This document shows positions 47,422 through 59,069 of a stretch of 64,000 bases of DNA, one piece after another. Source of the stretch: Halichondria panicea (taxonomy: Eukaryota; Porifera; Demospongiae; Suberitida; Halichondriidae); NCBI RefSeq assembly GCF_963675165.1, contig NC_087380.1:1851803-1915802 (forward strand). Direction: 5' to 3'. A program made the translations under genes and the position numbers. The notes under the pieces are model-generated. The model made no database searches. It was not told the origin of the DNA and saw nothing but the letters and a program-made list of their open reading frames with translations. Positions within the stretch are counted from its first letter, which is position 1; each line of letters opens with the position of its first letter.

Positions 47422-50400
47422 ATGAAGAAGTTACAAGGTGATTGTGTAGTTTGGCTGGTCTTTTTGACTGGAGCTGCTCAGCTCTTACTAGTGTGTGGAG
47501 AGGGTATGTCTTTCGTGACATCTCCAGCCACTCAGTATATAAATGTTATGTGATTGTGTGCAGGAGTGTACCTATCTCTTGGATCAACCAACATCACCAC
47601 TAACAACACTGAGATCCCCATCACTGATATTGGAGATTATTTTGGAAATGGTTGTCCCTCTCTCATCTGTCACACTGACCTCGTGGCATGTTGTACACCC
47701 TATGAGACAATGATGGCAAGAGGATTTGGACTCTGGCGCTATCCAAATGGGGCTCGTGTTCCTGGTATATCAGGACCCAACTCAGCATATCGACCGTTTG
47801 TGTCATTTAGAAATGTTCGATCTATTCAACTGATTCGTAGCGAATATTTTACCCCTCCTCCCCTGAGTCCAACTGGTTCCTATTGTTGTATTATACCAAC
47901 TATTGGTGGAGAGATGACCTTCTGTGCTAACCTGGGTGAGTGGTTCGACAATATTCACTATAAATCCATAATCTATTTTCCAGTTGTGTGCCTGTCTCTC
48001 CCTGCCCTGAAAAATGGAATAGTCTCATACAACGACTCAACACTGGGTCTGGACACTCTGGCCATCTACACCTGTGACACAGGCTACACTCTCGAAGGAA
48101 ACATTACCAGGACTTGTGAGAGGGATGGAGTGTGGAGTGGGTTAGCTCCATTTTGTGAGCGTAAGTGGAATGGATATTGTACTGTTTGTATATGTTTTCA
48201 ATTTCCATACAGAGATACTGATCTGTTCCGACCTCCCTCTCGTCACTAATGGAGACGTTTTCTACACTGCTGGATTCCCTGACAACAGATCTCTTTATTC
48301 TGGAGCTACCTACACGTGCAATCCTGGCTACACTCTCATTGGAGGGAGCACCACCAGGACCTGTGTGAGTGGAGGGAGATGGAGTGGGTCACCTCCAACT
48401 TGTCAATGTGAGTTTTGTAATTCGTACACAGTTTGCATTTCGTGTATAGACATAGGGCTCACTACTGCTCCACCCATCACCTGCTCTGACCTGATTAATC
48501 CGACCAATGGAACGATCGGCTATGATATGGGGACTGCTAGTTCAAGACCAGTGTACACGGTGGCCACCTACACCTGTGACACTGGATACACTCTCAATGG
48601 AGACACTACCAGGACTTGTAGGAGTGATGGAATTTGGAGTGGATCAAGTCCAGTTTGTCAGCGTAAGTACTAGCTTGTGGAATGGATTTTCTTTTTTTCA
48701 TGGTATGCATGGATTTCCATACAGAGATACTGATCTGTTCCGACCTCCCTCTCGTCACTAATGGAGACGTTTTCTACACTGCTGGATTCCCTGACAACAG
48801 ATCTCTCTATTCTGGAGCTACCTACACGTGCAATCCTGGCTACACTCTCATTGGAGGGAGCACCACCAGGACCTGTGTGAGTGGAGGGAGATGGAGTGGG
48901 TCACCTCCAACTTGTCAATGTGAGTTTTGTAACTCGTACACAGTTTGCATTTCGTATATAGACATAGGGCTCACTACTGCTCCACCCATCACCTGCTCTG
49001 ACCTGATTAATCCGACCAATGGAACGATCGGCTATGATATGGGGACTGCTAGTTCAAGACTAGTGTACACGGTGGCCACCTACACCTGTGACACTGGATA
49101 CACTCTCAATGGAGACACTACCAGGACTTGTAGGAGTGATGGAATTTGGAGTGGATCAAGTCCAGTTTGTCAGCGTAAGTACTAGCTTGTGGAATGGATT
49201 TTCTTTTTTTCATGGTATGCATGGATTTCCATACAGAGATACTGATCTGTTCCGACCTCCCTCTCGTCACTAATGGATACGTTTTCTACACTGCTGGATT
49301 CCCTGACAACAGATCTCTCTATTCTGGAGCTACCTACACGTGCAATCCTGGCTACACTCTCATTGGAGGGAGCACCACCAGGACCTGTGTAAGTGGAGGG
49401 ATCTGGAGTGGGTCACCTCCAACTTGTCAATGTGAGTTCTGTAACTCGTACACAGTTTGCATTTCGTGTATAGACATAGGGCTCACTACTGCTCCACCCA
49501 TCACCTGCTCTGACCTGATTAATCCGACCAATGGAACGATCGGCTATGATATGGGGACTGCTAGTTCAAGACCAGTGTACACGGTGGCCACCTACACCTG
49601 TGACACTGGATACACTCTCAATGGAGACACTACCAGGACTTGTAGGAGTGATGGAATTTGGAGTGGATCAAGTCCAGTTTGTCAGCGTAAGTACTAGCTT
49701 GTGGAATGGATTTTCTTTTTTTCATGGTATGCATGGATTTCCATACAGAGATACTGATCTGTTCCGACCTCCCTCTCGTCACTAATGGAGACGTTTTCTA
49801 CACTGCTGGATTCCCTGACAACAGATCTCTCTATTCTGGAGCTACCTACACGTGCAATCCTGGCTACACTCTCATTGGAGGGAGCACCACCAGGACCTGT
49901 GTGAGTGGAGGGAGATGGAGTGGGTCACCTCCAACTTGTCAATGTGAGTTTTGTAACTCGTACACAGTTTGCATTTCGTGTATAGACATAGGGCTCACTA
50001 CTGCTCCACCCATCACCTGCTCTGACCTGATTAATCCGACCAATGGAACGATCGGCTATGATATGGGGACTGCTAGTTCAAGACCAGTGTACACGGTGGC
50101 CACCTACACCTGTGACACTGGATACACTCTCAATGGAGACACTACCAGGACTTGTAGGAGTGATGGAATTTGGAGTGGATCAAGTCCAGTTTGTCAGCGT
50201 AAGTACTAGCTTGTGGAATGGATTTTCTTTTTTTCATGGTATGCATGGATTTCCATACAGAGATACTGATCTGTTCCGACCTCCCTCTCGTCACTAATGG
50301 AGACGTTTTCTACACTGCTGGATTCCCTGACAACAGATCTCTCTATTCTGGAGCTACCTACACGTGCAATCCTGGCTACACTCTCATTGGAGGGAGCACC

Positions 50401-53400
50401 ACCAGGACCTGTGTGAGTGGAGGGAGATGGAGTGGGTCACCTCCAACTTGTCAATGTGAGTTTTGTAACTCGTACACAGTTTGCATTTCGTATATAGACA
50501 TAGGGCTCACTACTGCTCCACCCATCACCTGCTCTGACCTGATTAATCCGACCAATGGAACGATCGGCTATGATATGGGGACTGCTAGTTCAAGACCAGT
50601 GTACACGGTGGCCACCTACACCTGTGACACTGGATACACTCTCAATGGAGACACTACCAGGACTTGTAGGAGTGATGGAATTTGGAGTGGATCAAGTCCA
50701 GTTTGTCAGCGTAAGTACTAGCTTGTGGAATGGATTTTCTTTTTTTCATGGTATGCATGGATTTCCATACAGAGATACTGATCTGTTCCGACCTCCCTCT
50801 CGTCACTAATGGAGACGTTTTCTACACTGCTGGATTCCCTGACAACAGATCTCTCTATTCTGGAGCTACCTACACGTGCAATCCTGGCTACACTCTCATT
50901 GGAGGGAGCACCACCAGGACCTGTGTAAGTGGAGGGATCTGGAGTGGGTCACCTCCAACTTGTCAATGTGAGTTCTGTAACTCGTACACAGTTTGCATTT
51001 CGTGTATAGACATAGGGCTCACTACTGCTCCACCCATCACCTGCTCTGACCTGATTAATCCGACCAATGGAATGATCGGCTATGATATGGGGACTGCTAG
51101 TTCAAGACCAGTGTACACGGTGGCCACCTACACCTGTGACACTGGATACACTCTCAATGGAGACACTACCAGGACTTGTAGGAGTGATGGAATTTGGAGT
51201 GGATCAAGTCCAGTTTGTCAGCGTAAGTACTAGCTTGTGGAATGGATTTTCTTTTTTTCATGGTATGCATGGATTTCCATACAGAGATACTGATCTGTTC
51301 TGACCTCACTCTCACCAATGGAGATATTGTCTACACTGCTGGATTCCCTGACAACAGATCTCTCTATTCTGGAGCTACCTACACGTGCAATCCTGGCTAC
51401 ACTCTCATTGGAGGGAGCACCACCAGGACCTGTGTGAGTGGAGGGATTTGGAGTGGGTCACCTCCAACTTGTCAATGTGAGTTCTGTAACTCGTACACAG
51501 TTTGCATTTCGTGTATAGACATAGGGCTCACTACTGCTCCACCCATTACCTGCTCTGACCTGATTAATCCGACCAATGGAACGATCGGCTATGATATGGG
51601 GACTGCTAGTTCAAGACCAGTGTACACTGTGGCCACCTACACCTGTGGCACTGGATACACTCTCAATGGAGGCAGCACCACCAGGGTCTGTGTAAGTGGA
51701 GGGAAGTGGGATGGTGCTGCTCCTCACTGTCCACGTATGTTCTATTATTGCAATTGGTCGCACTGTGTCACATGATAATGTACACAGCTGTGCATTGTGG
51801 GACTCCTCCGCCTATTACCAATGGATCTCCTGGGACACCAACAACCACAACATTCACAGGGACAGTGACCTACAGCTGTGTCAGTGGATACTGGATCTCT
51901 CGTGGAGTCACCACAGCAATTGCCACCTGTAAGGCTGACAATACCTGGGGACCTCTACCAACTTGTAAACGTATGTGAAATTGTTATATTATACTGCATT
52001 GACATTGCACTCAGTTGTGGATTGTGGCTCTCCTCCCCCTGGTATCAATGTCTTTCCTGTGGCTCCGATCAGAACAATCTACCAAGTGACAGTCCTCTAC
52101 ACCTGTGACAGTGGGTATGAGGTCTCTAATGGAGTCACCACAGCAACAGCTACCTGTGAGACTACTGGCGATTGGGAACCTCTACCAACTTGTACAAGTA
52201 TGGTTCAGGGAATTTGTTACTTCACAATTTTATCTACTACATATACAGTTGTGGACTGTGGTGAACCTCTCACTATTCCCAATGGATCTCCTGAGACACC
52301 AACCATCACAACATTTGGAGGGACAGTGTATTACACGTGTAACGTAAGATTTCTCATATCAGGATCAGCCACTGTGACTTGTGAGGCTAGTGGGAGTTGG
52401 AGCAAAAGACCAACTTGCTCAGGTGAGTGGCTCTGCATGAAGTAACTGAAATATGATTGATACTCATAGTGGTATGTTTTAACATTATATTTGTTGATAG
52501 CCATCTGCAATGACCAACAAATTGAAAATGGTAACATCATCTACAATCATGATACCACACCGAGATCAGAGGGAGCCATTGCTGTGTACTCGTGTATGTC
52601 TGGTTACCAGCTGTCAGGTGTGAGCACTAGGATCTGTGTGGACAGTCACAGAGGAATGGGTGGTGCGTGGACTGGATCAATACCAAGTTGTATAGGTATG
52701 AAAACAATAATTTATTAAGTAGCAATATCCATTCCGTATTATGTTACTTAATTGTACATTTCCAATCATGCAGCAATCTGTGATAGCATCACCCTCGCCC
52801 ATGGAGTGATCAGCTATAGTCCATCTACTACTCCCAGACTAGAGGGAGGTGTGGCTATACACAGCTGTGGTGAGGGGTACGGACTGTCTCCTAGCATGAG
52901 AGCAAAAACATGTCAGCCTGACAGGACATGGAGTGGAGAGAACATCACTTGCCAACGTAAATATTGGGTATATCATATAGATGATACACTTGTGTGTATT
53001 GTCCACAGGTATCATGTGCGCTGCTCTCCTTAATGTTACAAATTGGACCATTGATTACTCTAGTGGTACTACTGCACCGTATGACTATGGAACAACAGCT
53101 ACTTATCAATGCAACTATGGACATATGTTAACAAGTGGAAGAGACAGAGTGAGGACCTGTACTGGTGATGGTAGCAGTCGTAGTGGTCGGTGGAATGGAA
53201 CTGCTCCTCAATGTCCACGTATGTTCTAGATTATTTGTTCATATAATTTTATATCCCATTGCTACGTTGTTGCTAAGTGCAACATGCAGCATAATGCACT
53301 GCTGAAAGTCAAAATGTACTAACCACAAAACGCCTCTCTGGCATTAATTAGACAGACAATTAAATTAAATAATCATGAGAAATAACAAGTATCAAAGTAA

Positions 53401-56400
53401 GTCCAGCCATGCAGGAATGTTCAGCACTGCTGGAGTTTCTTCTTTGCAACCATGCAGGTTTCAAAGTTCGAAGATTCTGCGTTCCTAGACCTAGTCCTCG
53501 ACCTCGTGATGCATGTCAATTCTGCTTCACCATAGCACTATAGAAGCGGCTCTTTTTGCTGGGGGCTTGAGCTGTTTTGCAGCAGTGTAGAGGCGAGCTT
53601 CTTTGGCTTGGTTGTAAGGCCGAGGGTATAGACCACCGTGGAGGGCTGCTCGAGCAGCAGTTACACTGAGTAGTGGGGTGGGGCTGTCTCTTCGCAGCAG
53701 TAGTAAGTGGGGTGGGACTGTTTCTTTGCAGCAGTATAGTGAGGTGGGGCTGTTTTGCAGTGGTTTCAGCGTTGGAACTCCAACAATTTTGTGTCAAGCC
53801 ATTCGTCGGTCATGCCAATCTTGTACGCTGCAGATACTGGCGTCTAGAAGAGAAAAGAGATGGAGCTGTGCATGTCTAGAGTTAATTGTCTCTGTCATCT
53901 TTTTGTGCAGTGTTACTAAGATAGTGTTATGTTGCTATGCCCTCGGAATATAAACTATAGTTATAACACGTGCACTCGGGATGCATGGCATATATCCCTC
54001 ATGCCAGTGTTATATAACTATAACTTAATGTTGTATACACACAGCTGTGGACTGTGGGGCTCCTCTGTCTATTACTAATGGATCTCGTGGGATACCAACA
54101 ACCACAACATTCACAGGGACAGTGACCTACAGCTGTGTCACTGGATATTGGATCTCTCCAGGAGTCACCACAGCAACGGCTACCTGTATGGCTAATAGGA
54201 CCTGGGGACCTCTACCAACTTGTCAACGTATGTGAAATTTCTACCAAACTTCTGCATTGACATTGTTCTCACCCACATAGTTTTGGATTGTGGCTCTCCT
54301 CCCACTGTTCTCAATGCATCTCCTGGAACACCCACCAGAACAACCTACCAAGGGACAGTGACCTACACCTGTGACAGTAGATATAAAGTCTCCAATGGAG
54401 TCACCAAAGCAACGGCTACCTGTCAGGATAACGGAAACTGGAGACCTCTACCAACTTGTACAAGTATGGTTCAGGGATTCTTCTAACTTCAGAATTGTAA
54501 TTATATACATACAGTTGTGGACTGTGGCCTTCCTCCCACCATTATCAATGGATCTCCTGGGACACCAACCAGCACAACATTTGAAGGGACAGTGTCTTAC
54601 ACATGCAACAATAGATATTACATGTCGGGATCAGCCACTGTGACTTGTGAGGCTAGTGGGAGTTGGAGCACAAGACCAACTTGCTCAGGTCTGTGAAATA
54701 TAATTATAATAATTTAGTGGTGACATGATTGTTAATAGCCATCTGCAATGATAATCAAATTGAAAATGGTTACATCGACTATGCTCCTAATACCACACCG
54801 AAAACGGAGGGAACCATTGCTGCGTACTCGTGTGTGTCTGGTTACCAACTGTCTGGTGTGAAATTTAGCATTGATTACATGTGTACATGTACACATAATT
54901 ATAGTTAGCTGTTGACAGGGAGCCCTTACAAAATAATAATTATTCCTCGGTGCGCATGCGCTAGTGAGGTATACGGTAGTGTGTTTGTGTCTGTGTGTCT
55001 GTAGACTGCTACAGCTACTCAAGGATTAATGAAGTTCAAGTAAGAGTTTCTATTTCTCGTTATCTTAAAATTGAAGAGTGCCTTAAGAGACTGGAGCTGC
55101 ACTTATGCTTACAACGAGTGCCGCTTATACAAATCGTTTGCCTATGGTATGCATAAGTCATTTTCTCCTGCAGACATTGTGTGTCCTCCTCTACCAACCA
55201 TTACCAATGGTATGATCTCCTACTCTCCTGATGTCACCCCTGACTATGACCTGGGAACTAATGCAACCATCACTTGTGAGGCTGGGTTCTATCTTGAGGG
55301 TAATGAGGTACGAGTGTGTATGGATGATGATGGAATGTGGAGTGGTCGGGAGCCAAGCTGTGTCCGTAAGTCATCCGCTTGAACCAACTGTAACATGCAG
55401 CATGTATTTGCAGAGCCTAAGTAACTGCCTGGTACTCTAATTCAAGCATTCACTGGTGCACTAGCTAGTGTAAGCATTATTCTCACTACACACAGCCATT
55501 CAGTGTCCTCCCCTTGAACTAAATTGATCATGCAGCTATTGAATGTCCTCCTCTACTGACCGTTACTAATGGAGTTATCACCTACGCTCCCGGCAACACA
55601 CCTGCCTATGGTCTGGGTATTGTGGCCACTTATGCCTGTGACGCTGGGTTTGTTCTGGACCTCTCCCTGGGAGGATCTGAGATGAGAACTTGTGTTGATA
55701 ATGGACTGGATGCTATTGGAATTTTTGATAGACTGGCTCCAATATGTGCCCGTAAGCTAAGTCATTAGCTACCTTATTGATTATAAACGGGTACTAATTT
55801 TAGCGAATTTGTATTTAACGCTAAATTAAGTACGTTTAATAAAACGCAATTAAAAAATTATGAATCTCATTTAAAAAAAATGTTTTTCCCTTACAATAAT
55901 GTAATGTAATGGAAAGCTAGCTTTTTTTCATCTGTATCTGACTCCAAACTTTCCATTCAACCTTAAAACTCATACAGTAGACTCTCGCTATTCCGGCTCC
56001 CTGAAGTACGGCCACCTCGATATACCGGCCATTTGCCTTGGCACGGAATGCTAGCTATATGTTTACTGCACAAAACTCACCCTGAAGTACGGCCACTCGC
56101 TATTCCGGTTATATACCGGCCAGTGCCAAACAAGGTTTTCAATGTAATTTTATACGTGTATTACGGCCGGATATGACGTTTTGGGTGTGGTTTAGCAAAT
56201 AAAATTGAATTACACTTAAATAGAGAACAAAATGATTCATTATCCTACATTATCCTCGAGACAAGAACCGCAAAAATAGTTATTAGATTCGAGGTAAGGT
56301 CGTTTTTAAGCCGCGGCTATTTCCTGAGCTACAGCCACCTCGCTATTCCGGCCAAGCTGCATGGTCACCGGATTAACGAGAGTCTACTGTACTTGTACCC

Positions 56401-57982
56401 TAAAAACAGAGAAAAATTTGAAAAATTACTACCCGTCTATAATAGTAACATTAAGGTAGTCTAAAAAAGTTTTTGTATTTCATTCATATCTTTATTTTTA
56501 ATTGGTGATTATTTTACTGTTAATATCCACTTTGTACAGCCATTGAATGTCCTTCTTTACCGGATATTACAAATGGCATGGTATCCTACGAATCTGACAA
56601 TTTGGATAGCTTAGCCCTGGGAGCTGTGGCCACCTACAGCTGTACCGCTGGGTTCTTCCTGGATGTTTCTGAAGGAGATGAATTTAGGGTCTGTTTGGAC
56701 AATGATGGAATGGGCACCATTGGAGTGTGGAGTGGTCAGGAGCCAAGCACCATTGGAGTGTGGAGTGGTCAGGAGCCAAGCTGTGTCTGTAAGATATCAG
56801 CCTAAGCCGTTTAGCAATTGCATTGTGTGTTTCGCAATATTTTTACCTAGCTATCTAGTATCTTTACGTTTCGCATGGTAATATTATCGCTATCTAGTAC
56901 TTTCCAGTCAAGTGATTCATGAGCTGTTTGTAATTTTCTCAGCCGTTCCCCCTCCTGTACGCTCAGTGTTGTTCCAACTCAGACTCACAAACATCAACAA
57001 CTGTCCTGACTGGGTGGTGAGTGCTAAGAATTTCCTAAAGCAACAGTAATATTTTTCTTTATAATTTATGCAGGACCAGGATGGGAGGATAGAAGCTGTA
57101 ATGAGTGAGTTTGCTACCGAGGTGGAGAGTCACTGTGGGTGTGGTTTCTTAAGCATGGTCATGACTGCCCCTCTCTTCCGCTGCTTCCCTGGGTCGGACA
57201 AAGCTGTCACATTCCGAGCCACTCTAACCGATTCCAGGCTCCTCACTCCCATACAGGACTGGATACAAACCAATGGATTCATTCCCATTCAGAATGTACT
57301 GATTGAGGTGGACAAGTCTTGTCCGGTGCAGGTATCCAGCTTTACAGACACAGAGTGCACCAACCAGCCTACAGCTGCAGGGAGCAGTGACATAGCCGCT
57401 GTGGTTGGGGGAGTAGTGGAAGGAGTTGTAGGAGTGGTCATTGTCCTCATCATTGTGGTTGGTATTGTTGTCATAGTGATTGCTGTACTGGTGTTCAAAA
57501 GCAGGAGAGAGAAGCTGACCGTCAACAAAACAACGAAGTGTGTCAATCAAACATTTTATCATTCATTTCTCTATACTTATAGTTTATTGTGTTACAAAGG
57601 TTATGCCATTCTGCAATTTACTATCCTGCCATTCCCTCTCAGACCTGATCTACCACCAGTGTCACTAAAGGGTGTGGTCAACACTGGTGAGATACAATCG
57701 TACGAGATGATGGAAATGGGTCACGAATACGAGGAAGTGTCCAAGTTCCAACGAGCCATCGGTGGAGAATATGAGATCATTGGAGCACCCTCACAGACAA
57801 CTGGCTCCGAGAGCAAAACTCTTATAAAGACCGAGCTATCACCACCCACTCCACCCACACCACAACCCTCACAAGCGACTAAGCCTGCCAGAAATGATAC
57901 TGACTTTACAGAGTGCATTGCTTACAGCAGTGCACGACCACCCACAGTTGCCCCCCACACCCTACAGGCTTATGAACTATAA
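47422..57982 (+). CDS. Receptor C: giant Ig-like + 27 CCP + TM + YxxM receptor
   Basis: Signal peptide exon 47422-47503; Ig-like exon 47564-47935 (same 372-nt length as in A); CCP 47984-48160. Seven two-exon CCP units follow: 48213-48407 and 48450-48662, then the same pair at +512-bp steps, the last being 51285-51476 and 51519-51734. Further CCPs: 51788-51970, 52015-52197, 52249-52422, 52501-52695, 52774-52956, 53009-53218, 54045-54227, 54281-54463, 54515-54688, 55174-55365, 55536-55751, 56540-56788. Then 56943-57016, 57074-57537 (Cys module, TM) and 57643-57982 (tail). The total is 6,690 nt, about 2,229 aa, if the half-exon at 54739 is skipped. Every CCP exon is phase 1-1. The tail carries YEMM (57701-57712), 'HEYEEV' and 'GEYEII'. 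CCP arrays act in adhesion, complement regulation and recognition; which applies here is unknown. Confidence 0.85.
48213..51796. repeat. 512-bp tandem array, seven units, each with two CCP exons
   Basis: Unit starts are at 48213, 48725, 49237, 49749, 50261, 50773 and 51285. Units 1-6 differ at only a handful of positions; unit 7 is more diverged at both ends. Variant sites repeat with a three-unit period: units 1/4, 2/5 and 3/6 share GRWSG/cgtgtatag, GRWSG/cgtatatag and GIWSG/cgtgtatag respectively, suggesting a 1,536-bp block duplication. Confidence 0.97.
53219..54044. other. Enlarged intron of receptor C with a GC-rich tandem repeat
   Basis: Contains three or four copies of a roughly 35-bp 'gtggggtggggctgttt..gcagcag' unit (about 53670-53765) and a region resembling neither neighbours nor CCP. 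The small ORFs here are repeat-derived. It may be a SINE-like insertion; no boundaries could be fixed. Confidence 0.45.
54739..54858 (+). pseudogene. Truncated CCP exon in receptor C
   Basis: Has an acceptor and the first half of an 'AICND' type CCP (compare 41494-41688 and 52501-52695), but the sequence diverges after 'GYQLSGV', losing the last two Cys and the donor. The dispersed repeat (54945-55020) follows closely. Skipping it keeps the 1-1 phase. Confidence 0.8.
55975..56389. mobile_element. Pogo/Tigger-like MITE, 415 bp, TA target
   Basis: The ends cagtagactctcgctattcc and its complement (taacgagagtctactg) are flanked by TA on both sides. The end sequence resembles Tc1/mariner pogo-type elements. 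No transposase ORF. It lies in a receptor C intron. Confidence 0.85.
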
Positions 57983-58574
57983 CATGAAACTGCAAACTGA
58001 TAGAAATTGTGTTGACTGCTCTAGCAATTTAATGATACAGCTTGTATTTGCATGCATAGGCCTTTTTTTTGGCTATTACAAACTTATGTTCAAAGATCTT
58101 TGGTCTGCATTTGCATTTACACGTTCTTGCATGGGTAATGTCATCACCAGTCCTTCATGAATATGAATATGACAAGGTTTCCTCATTGTAGTAGCCATTC
58201 CCACCACTGTGTGTCTAGACACATTGGTATTTGTGAGAAGATAGTTTTTTGACAATCAGTTGTGTGCTTAAGCAGAAGGAGTGGTTTGTGCTTGCTTTCA
58301 ATATGATAATTATAGAGTGCTCTAAGTGTTTATTGTGAGCATTGCTTGTTGTGTTGCCTTGAGGCAATGATTTTGCACCTCTCAATAGCCAGGGCTGTGA
58401 TAAGATATAGAACTCCAGCAAATGGTGCATATTGCTATTGCTCCATCCTAGTCAATCTGCTGATACTATATACCATGTAGATCTCATATATATATAGACT
58501 ACCTGTATACTATAATTATTGTGTTGGCCAATCATATATTTTCATAATTATAACCACCCATGCACCCCACCTCA
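57983..58574. other. 3' flank of receptor C leading into p85-derived sequence
   Basis: Collinear with 46063-46655. No gene is seen. Confidence 0.65.
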
Positions 58575-58696
58575 GGAGGAGATGATTCTCGAGACATGCT
58601 CACTGGCATGGTAAACCTTTCCTGGTTCGACCCAAGGATAATGTGGAGGAGTCCTCAACCATGCCTTGTCATACACACATACCACCGACATTGTAA
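58575..58696 (+). pseudogene. Degenerate copy of p85 exon 13 (upstream of receptor D)
   Basis: Retains 'ctcgagacatgctcactgg', 'cctggttcgacc' and 'gtggaggagtcctcaacca' from p85 exon 13, with indels that break the frame. The exon 14 copy expected about 300 bp downstream has been deleted; only its 3' flank ('tgtgggtgcatgtac', 'acttcctgttgtcat') remains near 58950. Confidence 0.85.
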
Positions 58697-59069
58697 GTTA
58701 AAGGGAAGAGCAGTGCATTAATTGCATTGCTGTAGTGACTGTGTCTATAGAGAGAGGCCATATGAAAAATTGATTGACTACAAGTATGTATCTTGTACTG
58801 GTCAATAGAGCTTCAATTGGTACTGTACAGTTCTATGCCTTATATTGCTTTGAAAATTGATGCCAATAGCTTGTTGTATGATATGATACAGAGTCTAAAT
58901 GATTTTCTTTCTGTGTCTATGTGCTCAAGAGTCCTCTTATGCATGCATGTGGGTGCATGTACATTTTATACTTCCTGTTGTCATTAATTAAAGTGAATAC
59001 ATGTAGTCTACATGTAGATTCTAATAGATCTACACTAGAATTACCAATAACTGCATGCAAGAAGACAGC

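Noticed and set aside
48213-51796. CRISPR-like or satellite array
   Set aside because: The units are 512 bp and encode CCP exons with introns, in a eukaryotic context. It is an exon-duplication array.
53516-53879. ORFs in the receptor C intron
   Set aside because: They follow the GC-rich tandem repeat and are open on both strands, typical of repeat artefacts.
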